From Rhizophagus sp. LPA8_4_AMF (taxonomy: Eukaryota > Glomeromycota > Glomeromycetes > Glomerales > Glomeraceae), in contig JADRCO010001120.1 of NCBI GenBank assembly GCA_021464525.1, positions 1 to 22,389 of the forward strand: 22,389 nt of DNA. Reading direction: 5' to 3'. Both the position numbers and the translations under genes were made by a program. Positions 11,230 through 20,644 of the stretch are shown here, in pieces (within the stretch, counting starts at the first letter, position 1; every line of letters begins with the position of its first letter). The notes beneath the pieces were generated by a model, which saw only the letters and a program-made list of their open reading frames with translations, did not search any database and was not told where the DNA came from.

Positions 11230-12834
11230 TTTTTTTTTTAAATTTAGTAACGCGTTTATTAATTAAAATCAATTAAAGATTTACAAAATTAGTTAAACAC
11301 ATAGAGTACAGTCAAACCTTTATATAACGATATGTCAGGACTCATATGAAAAAATTTAAAAAATATTGTTATATCAAATTATACCGATATTTATATGTTC
11401 TCACATATAGTGGGAATTTAAAATTTTATCAGTATATCAAGTTTTTAATAGTGTATCGGTATATCGAATATTGGTATATTGAGGTCTGACTGTATTAATA
11501 AAAATTAACCCTCTATAACTAAACATTATCTAGTCTAAAATATTACAGAAAGAATAACTAAACTAATTTTATTTTCGTTGACCATCTATTTCTAATTGAT
11601 TTCCCTTCGATCGTATCCTGTAGTATATGATTTCTGGTTACTAAACTAATATTTTTTTCTCGTATTTTTTCGTTATTTTTATTATTATTATTTGTTTTTC
11701 TAATTTTCTTTTTCTTTTCTCGTCCCAATAATTTCATACCTGCGTGCATTTCATTCTACTGTCTATCCCTTTCCGTTTCTCAATTTCAATTACTTCATCA
11801 CAACGTTTTAACCAAATTTTGTTTCTAATTTCCATATAGCAAAAATTCCATAGATTATTGATCACCTGTTGTTCTTCTTTTAATTTTGATATTAAATTGA
11901 AATTCTTGTTATAAATTCCTCGTAGTAACTCCCATTCACGATTATATCCCAATAAAACGAGATTTTTCGTATAGAACTTTGATGAAACTTATATTTATCT
12001 TTTGTAGAATTTTAACTTCTTTCTCTTTCTTTTCATCGGTTAAAATATCTTCATATTTGGTAATTGTTTCTTCTATAATGTCTTTCACCGATTGTTCATT
12101 TCGTTTACATATCAAAATATGCTCCAAGTCTCCGATTCTAATCTACACCTCGGGCATAAATCATCAGTAATACCTACCGTCTTTCGTTGAAAAAGAATAT
12201 CATACGTTGGTAGTTCCTTGATGAAATTTTTATCTTATAAGTTCGTTCATATGTATCTTCTCGATTACTTTGCCAAAAAGAGAATTTATTTCTATTACTT
12301 AGGAATTCTAAAGATTTATTCCAATCAAATTCCTCCTTCCAATTATAAAAGAATAAATCCTCTATTTTACAACTATTTAGTATCTCATTCTTCCAAATTG
12401 CATCAGTCACTTTTTTTCGCCATCCTCTCAAATTTCCAGTAATTAAATGATGATTCCAATATAAATTAAATTCATTAATTACTAGGCCCTCTTGGATAAT
12501 ATCAATTATTGGTAACTAATTTTCTTTATCTTTATCTATCGATTCAAGAAATTTTCTCATCTTATTATTATATTCATCTAGCATCTTCAATTCTCTACTG
12601 TCTTCTAATTCTAGATGCAATCTTCCCTCATCTAAAATTCGTTGGATCATCATTAATTCTAGAAAAAAATCATTGTCCAATCTCCGTCGATAACTTAAAT
12701 TCTGCATAAAATCAGTCAATAACCTCTTTACGTTAGTGTTAATGTTTAATATTAAAGCATTATTACTACTAACTAGGATTAAACCTATTATTAAAGCTCG
12801 TAAGATAATTTTATATTTATTATCTATCTTCGTC
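11230..12834 (-). mobile_element. 5'-truncated LINE, ORF2 C-terminal part, decayed
   Basis: A non-LTR retrotransposon fragment read on the minus strand, bounded by the 14-base duplications and ending in a T-run (A-tail) beginning at 11230. Only the region after the reverse transcriptase remains. Pieces are at 12516-12836, about 12130-12515, 11942-12127, 11734-11952 and 11558-11749, with an in-frame TAG near 12514 and frame changes near 12190, 12125, 11945 and 11740. Recognisable parts are RRRLDNDFFLEL, a SNRNKFSFWQSNREDTYER stretch, LFQRKTVGITDDLCPRC followed by EHILIC (the C-x2-C...H...C knuckle typical of LINE ORF2 ends), and a basic tail ending WSTKIKLV at 11558. The endonuclease and polymerase parts are missing. 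It was inserted into intervening DNA within the fossil gene and itself received a MITE at 11309-11492. Confidence 0.8.
11309..11492. mobile_element. 184-bp MITE of Tc1/mariner type
   Basis: It starts CAGTCAAACCTTTATATA and ends with the inverse of CAGTCAGACCTCAATATA; the terminal 25 bases match at about 20 positions. It is flanked on each side by TA (11307-11308 and 11493-11494), the target duplication of the Tc1/mariner/pogo group. The interior is AT-rich and partly self-complementary (GATAT/ATATC pairs) without coding sequence, so it depends on a transposase elsewhere. It sits in the 3' UTR part of the LINE, so it is younger than the LINE copy's source or landed after insertion. Confidence 0.8.
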
Positions 12835-12848
12835 AACTTGTTTGTTTT
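12835..12848. repeat. target-site duplication, 5' side of LINE
   Basis: AACTTGTTTGTTTT, a perfect copy of 11216-11229, marking the truncated 5' end of the LINE. Confidence 0.85.
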
Positions 12849-13121
12849 AGGGCAATAAACTTACCATAAAAAATATTTCCATTATTTTATTAAAAAAGTC
12901 TCTTATAAAGCCTCTTCATTTATTTTTCATAATTAAATGGATCAACTGAATGAAACAGCTGAATCTGACACTCAAAACACTAAAGTTTCAGAAAAATTAA
13001 GTTTTACTACGTGAGGTATGCTGTCATACATACAGTATGACAACGGATTTAAATGGTATTTATATGGGACATGCAAAATGATCAACAGTGTAACATTAAC
13101 GGTTGCTATATTTTACTTACT
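12849..13121. other. intervening DNA right of the LINE
   Basis: Non-coding DNA between the LINE and the second part of the fossil gene. A hairpin TGTCATAC / GTATGACA with a 5-base loop lies at 13022-13042. A 25-codon ATG frame near 12938 (MDQLNETAESDTQ) is too short to call. Confidence 0.4.
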
Positions 13122-14645
13122 TTTTAAATCTGATCGACCAACTTACTATCCATATGTATGAAAATGCTATTACAGAACGAAAAGAAGAACGCAAAATGAA
13201 AGAGACTATATTGGTAGGAATTCAAGAACAGCAATTGAATTCCTTAGTAAATTATCTAAAAGGATTAGATGATTCTTTAGTATAATGAACATCTAATGAT
13301 CTAAATGGTTATGTTGCGCCAATTATTGCAGACAGGACAACTCTTTATCCGTAAAGCTATAACACAACCATAAAATGGAAGAAATATTAAACCAGAAATC
13401 AAATCATTTTTACCTATACTTGGCCCATTACATGTCTCTTTAAATACTCGTGAACAAATTGTAAAAGTTTATTATTCATTTATTGAAAAAATGTTTAATA
13501 GTGTCTTTGGAACTTGAAAAGTTTTGGCAAAGAAGCCTGAGCCTTGGAGAATTATTTATTATTAGAAATTTTACATAAGGGATAGGAATTTATTAAATTC
13601 ACATTATTAATAAGTTTGGAAATACAAAAGATCTCGATTATCAAATATTAGATAATACTACACCTGCTCCTCTTGATATCTATGCCATGTTATTTCGTTT
13701 TGATGCTTTTGATGAATATGTTGAAACAATCTTTAGAATCTGGACATTTGCGTTAAGATGGAATAGGAAAAACTATAATAAAGTACCATTGGCTTTTTTA
13801 TCTGATATATTCTATTGAGAAGAAAATGGACATCCTATGAAAGTAGCAATAGCAAATTATTTGCTTAATTTTAATGATTATTGGGTGGAAAATATGCATC
13901 CTCGGATTCGAACTACAACTTCCTCAAAAGACAATGGTACAACTATACAACAGTAAACTTACCTATTAAGTGATCCATTGATTTGACTGTTTTAATATTT
14001 TGTTGTTATTAAAATTAATTCCTTTCTTTTAGATTCCCACAAGTATTTTGCTTTTAAACAAGCAATTTTAAGAATTACCCTTACTCAGTAACTGATTTAG
14101 ATTTTCTTGCACAAAAGACTAGTATGTTTTTGCTAGACCAATTCCAAATTATCTTTCAATCAATTAAACAGAAAGAATCCAAGCTAAGTTCTTCAGTTCC
14201 TAAAGAAAAAAAAAAAGAAAAGGATCTAAATTATAATCTGAATCTATTACTATGAGAATTTTAGATGCACCCAAATTCCCTCTTGGATATAGTACTGGAT
14301 ACCCTCCTGTTTAGGAAAGTGTGATCATTGTTATGAATTATTAAACGATCAAGAACAATGCCAGATTCTTATTTGTAGTCATGGTTATCACGTTAATTTC
14401 TATATATCATTTGATTTCTGATGCCGCCATTGCCTTGAGTATCTTAAAAAAGAAATACAAAAAAATATGTAGTCTTTTTTAAGTTGTTTGAATAGTTCCA
14501 TGAACGAGCTAATAAAGGAAGATATGAAGATATAGAAGGTAATCAAGATGGGGAAGAAAATGAAGATGAACCATTAAATAATAATGTAACTGAAAACATA
14601 CATGTTAACTTAAATGAACGACTTCAAAGGATGGATAATTGGTAA
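13122..14645 (+). pseudogene. fossil of a multi-copy element-like gene, second part with RING-like end
   Basis: Continuation of the family begun at 9730. Blocks recognisable in order are an ITERKEERKMKET stretch (near 13160-13205), NGYVAPIIAD (near 13305), PWRI-like and FRIWTFALRW segments (13530-13760), NYLLNFNDYW-like and VENMHPRIRTTTSS-like segments (13855-13930), a RING-like end with C-x2-C, a C-x-H-G-Y-H and C-x2-C (about 14318-14425), and an acidic tail ending RMDNW at 14645. The order and length fit the C-terminal half of the family as I remember it. A zinc-binding end suggests protein or nucleic acid contact, but the family function is unknown to me. The copy is heavily broken. Confidence 0.5.
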
Positions 14646-15561
14646 AATAGTTTTCTTTAATTTTCAATATCTGAAACTATTAAAATAATAAATAATTATT
14701 AGTTAAATATTAGCGAATAACTTCCAAAAAAACTTGGTTTAACTTTCTTTTACTACCTTACAAAACTGCAAATTCCACTTCTAAGTAAAGTTCCAAAAGG
14801 AATTTATATTATTATTTATTCAATATTATCATAAATAACAATTACTATATATATAATGGTGATTTATTTCTTTCTTCATTATACATTTTGTAATATTAAT
14901 ACATATATCAAATGTGTAATTATCTAGTATAAAAAGAGTATAAAAATAGTAATGTTATTTTAATTACTTATACCTATATGAATCACATAAAAATTTTTTA
15001 CTATTTATATTATACACAAACATTTTCTTTTTTAAAAAATTTTTTCATTGATCTTCAAATTCTTTTTCCACTTTCAATTACTCTTTTTTGTGAGCCGTTT
15101 TCTTTAACAACATTTTGTCTTTTCTTGTTTTTTTTTTAATTTCGTTGTTTCAGATTTTGCTAAAATATTTAATGATTTCAAACTATTTTTATATCCTTTT
15201 CAACTTTTTCCATATTTCTAATTTCCCTTAAGATGGAATTTTCGATCATTGATTGTGATTTGTCTATCTTTTCGTGAAATCAATATTTCATTTTTCATCC
15301 CTTCTTATTAAATGTTTTTTTTAATAAAAGTTGTTTCTTAATGGCAACATATTTTTTTTTTGTTAATTATTTCATCTTTTAACTATATTTTTTTCTCTTT
15401 AAAAAATTTGGTCAATTGATCAACTATATGTAAAAAGATTTTAAGCGAATTACAAAATCTCATTTAAGAATGAGTAATTTGTTTAATATAGAAAGAATGA
15501 GAAGAATAATTATCAAGTCTGTCCAAATTTTTTTTTTTATTAGTGTTAATCATTAATAATT
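14646..15561. other. intergenic, pyrimidine-rich plus strand
   Basis: No supportable gene. From about 15030 to 15420 the plus strand is strongly T-rich, so the minus strand reads as lysine-rich with blocks such as EILISRKDRQITINDRKFH (near 15260) and many stops. That may be a decayed coiled-coil coding region or plain base skew. Confidence 0.4.
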
Positions 15562-15578
15562 AATAAGTAAAAAAAATT
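15562..15578. repeat. direct repeat flanking the hairpin element, left
   Basis: AATAAGTAAAAAAAATT, repeated with one extra A at 16036-16053. Together they look like a long target-site duplication. Confidence 0.65.
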
Positions 15579-16035
15579 AATTCGTGATCCGTATAACAAG
15601 TAGTGAAAATTCAAATTCGGGGGAAAATAAAAAATCGTTTTTTGCTATTATCTCGTGTTCCAGTGATCCAATTTCGACGAACTATTTTTTGTTGTGTAGC
15701 TTTCCACGTCCTTTATAAAATAAAAAAAAAGATCATCGAAATTGGACCAATATATCGTGAGATAATTACAAAAACGGATTCTTTCGGAAGTGGCTAGATT
15801 CCTCACGATATTCTCTGAACTAAAAATAAGTTTTATAATTATCGCTATCTCACGATCTATTGGTCCAATTTCGACGATCTTTTTTTATTTTGTAGAAGGC
15901 GTAGAGAGCGACACAACAAAAAATTGTTCATCGAAATTGGATTTCTGGGTCACGAGATAATCGCAAAAAAATCGATTTTTTATTCCCCCGAATTTGAATA
16001 GTGATTTTCACTACTTGTTATACGGATCACGAATT
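15579..16035. mobile_element. 457-bp hairpin (foldback) element
   Basis: The two ends are long inverted repeats: AATTCGTGATCCGTATAA at the left and TTATACGGATCACGAATT at the right. Pairing continues for about 190-200 bases per arm with mismatches (blocks ATTCGGGGGAA, CCAATTTCGACGA, GAAATTGGACCAAT, ATCGTGAGATA on the left mirrored on the right), leaving a central loop of about 65 bases near 15770-15835. It has no gene; the 64-codon frame at 15603-15797 is just one arm read through. The flanking 17/18-base direct repeats suggest insertion, but are longer than the duplications of ordinary DNA transposons. Confidence 0.75.
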
Positions 16036-16053
16036 AATAAGTAAAAAAAAATT
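16036..16053. repeat. direct repeat flanking the hairpin element, right
   Basis: AATAAGTAAAAAAAAATT, the partner of 15562-15578, with nine rather than eight A in the run. Confidence 0.65.
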
Positions 16054-17131
16054 CAACTTAAACAACTGAAAGATAAAATATTTAAAGAAATATCAAAAAA
16101 ATAAATATAAATATATTTTTATTTAAATAAACTAATTAAAATCAATTTCTTTTTCTGTTTGAAAAAAAAAAACGAAAAATAAAAACCAATTCGCTCAAAA
16201 ATACTTTAATCATCTTTTTAACAAAAATAAAATCAACGGGTTGTACTTTGACATAATTATTATATTATGTTTTATTATATATTGACAATGATTTAAAAAA
16301 GTTATCGCTATATTAATATACCTAATGTATAGCAAATTTTATGTCCTTTCCTAGGAGGTTTTGCAGTAAAAAATTAACTATTGATTATATTATAATAGAC
16401 GGCTTTGAAAATTTGTGTAATTTAGAAAGACTTGCATTTTCCAAATGAGAAAAGTTTTCTTTCAGTTTGTCTGTAGCATCAAATGTAATAGTAAATAGCA
16501 CTGAAGTTTTTACTTATTTTAAAATAAAAAAAAATCAAGCGAAAAAAAAATAGGATCCAAACAATAAAATATTAAAATATGCTATATTTATAGAATTTGA
16601 CATGCTATAAAAATATTACTATTTTAAATGAGATAAAATCAGTTACATCCTGGCTAACTAAAATAGTAAAATTTTAGAATCGGAACATGATAGGCCTATC
16701 GGCCGATCATTTATCCGACCCTAGTAAAACTTGCTTATTTGACTTTTCCATTTCATTAATTATACTTCCATATAAATCGTTAACGATTGGGACAATGTAC
16801 AGTACGCAAGTGTACCGATTTCACTTGAGCTATTTATTTTTATTAACTTAATTATTGATTAAAAAAAAAAATTAAAGTGGCGCATTACTGCACATCATTA
16901 CTTAATAAGCATAATTTTTTAAAGCTTTTAAGTGTTAACCTTTGCCAATTTTGAAGTACGTAGAATGATACACAAATTTGTTGGAATAAAAAATATTGGT
17001 CGATTAAACTATTAAGCCACTTCACATTTTCGCTTGAATAATTAAATTTTTAACGTTAAATTTTCTATTTTTATATCTTTTTTTTCTCTCAAATAATACC
17101 TCCCTATTAAATACTTTGGTTTTAATAATAG
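16054..17131. other. intergenic, no gene seen
   Basis: AT-rich DNA upstream of the kinase pseudogene. Two overlapping perfect palindromes, GATAGGCCTATC (16689-16700) and ATCGGCCGAT (16698-16707), stand out as a GC-rich island. No remains of the missing first ~45 codons of the kinase pseudogene were recognised here. Confidence 0.5.
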
Positions 17132-18579
17132 AAAGGTATGATTTGTGTAAAGAATGTAATCAGCCTTATACTAGTTTAGATTATTGGTGTCAATCATGTA
17201 ATGCCAAGAAAATTTTAAAAATTGGACAAGTGGAAATTTTATTGTTAATAAATTAATTCTGAGATTCTCAGATTAATGCAAGAAATAGTTTGGAAAAATT
17301 AGAATGGATTGAATATGATAATTTTGAAAATATTGAATATGTTGCAAAAGGAGGTTTTGGAATAATATATAAAGAAATCTGGAAAGAAAAAAGGAATTAT
17401 GAAGCTGATCAATGGAATAGGGATAAGAATAATGTGAATTATTATAAGGTTGCTTTAAAATCTTTAAATAATTCAAAAGATATAACATCTGAATTTTTAA
17501 ATGAAGTAAATTTTTAATTACTTTATAATAAACCTTAATGCTATATATATATTAAACTAGTTAAATTTAATATCATTAGATTCGTTCACATCTCAAAATG
17601 AATAATTCTGAACGTATTGTTAAACTTTATGGTATTAATAAAGATTCTAAAACAAATGATTTTATGATGATAATGGAATATGCAAATAATGGTAGTTTAA
17701 GACAAAAATTAAATAAGGATTTCAATTCTTTGGGATGGGATGAAAAACTTTATATTTTAAGAGATATTGCGTACGGTCTTGGTTATATTCATGAAAAAGA
17801 ATTAACTCATCAGGATTTTCATAGCGGCAATATATTAAATATAAAGAGGAATTAATTAAATTTTGCCAATATTACTGATTTAGGATTATGTAAACCAGCA
17901 AATGAAAAGGTAGAAAAACACAATAAAAATGTTTATGGAGTATTACTATATGTAGCGCCCGAAGTCCTGAGAGGAAGAGAATATGTGAAAGTAAGTGATG
18001 TTTATAGCTTTGGAATTATTATATATGAAATATTTAATGGATTACCTCCTTATGATATGACTCATGATGACTTATTAGCAATAAAAATCTGTCGAGGGCT
18101 TAGACCAGGATTTAATGTTAAGGTACCTCAATTAATAGAAAATGTCGCAAAAAATTGTGTAGATGCAGATCCATTAAAAATGTCAACTGCAGAATATTTG
18201 AAAAAAATATTTGACAAATGTTATATTGATTATCCTGACAAAGAACAATGATTCTTTTAAACAAATTAATGAAGCAGATAAATTTAATAAAAAACAACCC
18301 GATGTGACAAAATCATCAATTAATGCTGTACTTATATATAATACACACCCTCAAGCTATTTATGCAAGTAGATTATTAAAATTCAATAATTTACCTGAGC
18401 CAATAAATGCAGATAATGGTAATAATAATTATTTAGAGGTGGAATATTCAGGTAATAAAACTTATTCACTATAATTTTGACTTATAGTGTAACATTCATT
18501 GACGTACTGTATAATTAATGTGGAATCTACCAAAATCGATTTTACTAAAATTGATATTAATTTTCAAGGTAAGATTTAA
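17132..18579 (+). pseudogene. tyrosine-kinase-like kinase pseudogene, lightly decayed
   Basis: A paralog of the kinase at 6206, and a closer sister of the relic at 20645. It opens abruptly at RYDLCKECNQP after an AG at 17130-17131; the first ~45 residues are missing. The cysteine cluster is followed by a small deletion and frame changes between about 17200 and 17280. Clean coding runs from 17290 (LEWIEYDNFENIEY, loop AKGGFG, VALK lysine) to 17505, an intron of 74 bases follows (17506-17579), and coding resumes at 17580. The catalytic loop reads HQDFHSGN instead of HRD, an in-frame TAA lies at 17853-17855, then TDLGLC and YVAPEVL follow, and the frame shifts between 18220 and 18250. The tail YASRLLKFNNLPEP reaches EYSG near 18452. 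A separate relic of the final exon, ESTKIDFTKIDINF to a TAA, lies at 18523-18579 but has no AG acceptor in front of it. Confidence 0.8.
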
Positions 18580-18786
18580 TAAATGACATTAAAATTAATA
18601 AATTAATTTATCATATTTTTTTTATTTAAATAAATAGATAATCAATATAGTTAAATGTGTTACATAAAATTATTTTGCTTATATTTATAAAAAGAATATA
18701 CGTGTTAATTTCCTATTATTTTTTTTCATTTTTTATATTTTATGATGTTTTTGTATTTTCTTATTTTTATCTAAAATCTTATCTAC
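18580..18786. other. spacer between kinase pseudogene and ORF1 gene
   Basis: AT-rich, with T-runs near 18617-18624 and 18719-18726 that could be degraded A-tails of a minus-strand retroelement. No ORF2 coding sequence is seen here. On the minus strand the ORF1 stop overlaps a GTAAGT. Confidence 0.45.
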
Positions 18787-20241
18787 TTACCGACATTTAA
18801 GTATATTATTTTGATAATGTTCTTCATTATTGTTCTTCTTTTTCGTTCCTTTATAACTTCCTCTGAATACATTTTGGAATTCATGATTTCTTTCTTTGTT
18901 TCGTGCATTTATTGTCGAAAGTACGGTATTTTCCCATGATATTGACAGATGACGAACTGGAACTGATGTTGATACATCACCATTATTATTATCTTTTAAC
19001 ATCATATTACCATCATTTTTTCGATCACCTTTTTGTACAATAACGTCTTTTGATGTTTTGTTTGTGTCTCTTGACGATCTAATTGAAGAATTCAACGATG
19101 ATATTGTTTTGTGTACAGTGTTACCGGTTGTTTCTTTTTTATTCTTATCTTTGATCTCGTTGTATATTTCTCTTACTTTCCAAATATCTTGTAAATTTTC
19201 TTCAATTGATTTTTCTATCGCTTTTGACATAGTATATTCATTCTGAAAGTAAGCGATTGCAAATTGTTTTTTGTCGATTTTAATGAATTTCACGTACATT
19301 GCGTTATATTTTTCCATTAAATTGACTCTTAGTTGGCATTCCTCACTACCTGATGATGTATTCTTAACTTCTCTTATTAATTGCCATCGATCTCTCATTT
19401 GTCTTTGCGGTAATTTCCATTCACCATTATACCATCGTACTGCGTGGATACCTAGTGTTATATAGAAATAACCTTTTTTGAACAAGTTGTCTGATTCTTT
19501 TTTCAGATTTATTTCAGCTCTTACTGTTTGATACTTAAATAGCCTCTTAATTCTGACTCTCTTAACTTCACCTAATAAACTTAATTTTGAAATAATATCG
19601 CTTTCTTTCCATGTCTTTGGTATATCATAAAACATGATATCACGTGATTTTCGGACTATGTTTCCGGTATATTCCATTACATGATGATCATCTATTTGGA
19701 CGGAATTTACCGGGACTTCCACAATCGTCCCTTTTTGTCGTTTGTGATTCGATTTGCTTACAATCTGCATATGATCTGCCGCCTTTTGGACTTTTTCTCG
19801 CAAGTTATTTATCTTTATCTTATTTCTCCTTATTTTATCATTGTTCTGTAAAATGATTTGTTCCTTTTGTTTGAGTTCACTTTCCTTTTTCTCCAATTCT
19901 GCCTCGTGTTGTTTATTCTTTTGCTGCGCTTTCCGCAACCAATTTTGAAGGTCAGAATTTTTTTTTCCCATAAATGAAGCATCCTTTCTATATATTCCAT
20001 AGGCTATTTCTTCACAACATTTTAGTAAAAGCTCTACTGTCTCCGTATTTAATCTAGTATGACGACTTATATCCTCGAAAAATCTTGGAGATTTTGCAGT
20101 TTTTCCAAAAAATTTATCTATTATACTAGTAAATTTCATTTTCGGAGTTAATCCTATATTTTTAAAATATTTCTTGATAAAAAAACTTGTTTCTTCATGA
20201 AATATATTTTCAAACTCTTCTCTTGAATAATATGACTCCAT
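18787..20241 (-). CDS. LINE-type ORF1 protein, coiled coil plus RRM-like domain
   Basis: An uninterrupted frame of 484 codons from ATG (20239-20241), visibly less AT-rich than its surroundings. Residues 1-90 form a helical front; 95-158 are a charged coiled coil (QKNKQHEAELEKKESELKQ); 199-250 look like an RRM (RDIMFYDIP first strand, RVRIKRLFKYQTVRAEI third strand); an adjoining block to about 290 (VRWYNGEWKLPQRQMRDRW) resembles the C-terminal domain following the RRM in L1-type ORF1 proteins. The tail from 370 is Ser/Thr/Lys-rich with SVPVRHLSISWENTV. By layout this is an RNA-binding chaperone of a non-LTR retrotransposon; I recall similar proteins as common in Rhizophagus. No endonuclease/reverse-transcriptase frame lies downstream, where a kinase pseudogene is met within 210 bases. 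It could be an ORF1-only element, a copy that lost ORF2, or a retained host-used gene. Confidence 0.75.
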   Translation of the reverse strand: MESYYSREEFENIFHEETSFFIKKYFKNIGLTPKMKFTSIIDKFFGKTAKSPRFFEDISRHTRLNTETVELLLKCCEEIAYGIYRKDASFMGKKNSDLQNWLRKAQQKNKQHEAELEKKESELKQKEQIILQNNDKIRRNKIKINNLREKVQKAADHMQIVSKSNHKRQKGTIVEVPVNSVQIDDHHVMEYTGNIVRKSRDIMFYDIPKTWKESDIISKLSLLGEVKRVRIKRLFKYQTVRAEINLKKESDNLFKKGYFYITLGIHAVRWYNGEWKLPQRQMRDRWQLIREVKNTSSGSEECQLRVNLMEKYNAMYVKFIKIDKKQFAIAYFQNEYTMSKAIEKSIEENLQDIWKVREIYNEIKDKNKKETTGNTVHKTISSLNSSIRSSRDTNKTSKDVIVQKGDRKNDGNMMLKDNNNGDVSTSVPVRHLSISWENTVLSTINARNKERNHEFQNVFRGSYKGTKKKNNNEEHYQNNILKCR

Positions 20242-20644
20242 TTTTAAAAACTCTTTTTATATTATATTTTGTTAAAGAGTTTTTTTTTTGGTCAGTTTAT
20301 TTCTCAAACTTTTTCTTTTTTGAAATATTTTGGTTGAATGATCGACGAGAGAGAGTTTACAAATCAAACCTTGATTTTGTGTAAATCTTTAAAATTTAAT
20401 TCTTGAAAGTTACACGGTTACACTAAATCCTGTTAAACGATACAAAAATCTTTGTCACTGAGTATAACTGATAAGGATTTAATTAATTCCAAATTCCCAC
20501 TATAAAATTGACGTTACCGTTTTTTCCTTACATATTATATTTTAAGTATCTTTTTTCAGATATTGTTTATTTTATAATTATTAAAAAACGTAAAATAATT
20601 TATACTACTTTACATTTCTTCGTTAATATTATTTCATAACATTA
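20242..20644. other. spacer upstream of ORF1, probable 5' UTR of the LINE
   Basis: No gene is seen. On the minus strand this would be the leader of the ORF1 element, with a run of ten A at 20281-20290 and GAGAGAGAG-type sequence near 20345-20355 on the plus strand. No clear element end or target duplication was found. Confidence 0.4.

Noticed and set aside
11979-12709. Plus-strand frames at 11979-12170, 12218-12442 and 12509-12709
   Set aside because: They are antisense to the LINE ORF2 remains and show no motif of their own.
15603-15797. 64-codon open frame
   Set aside because: It lies wholly in one arm of the hairpin element, and its sequence is explained by the inverted repeat.
17273-17488. 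Minus-strand frame of 71 codons
   Set aside because: Antisense of a clear kinase exon.
19058-20384. Plus-strand frames opposite ORF1
   Set aside because: Antisense shadows of the 484-codon frame.
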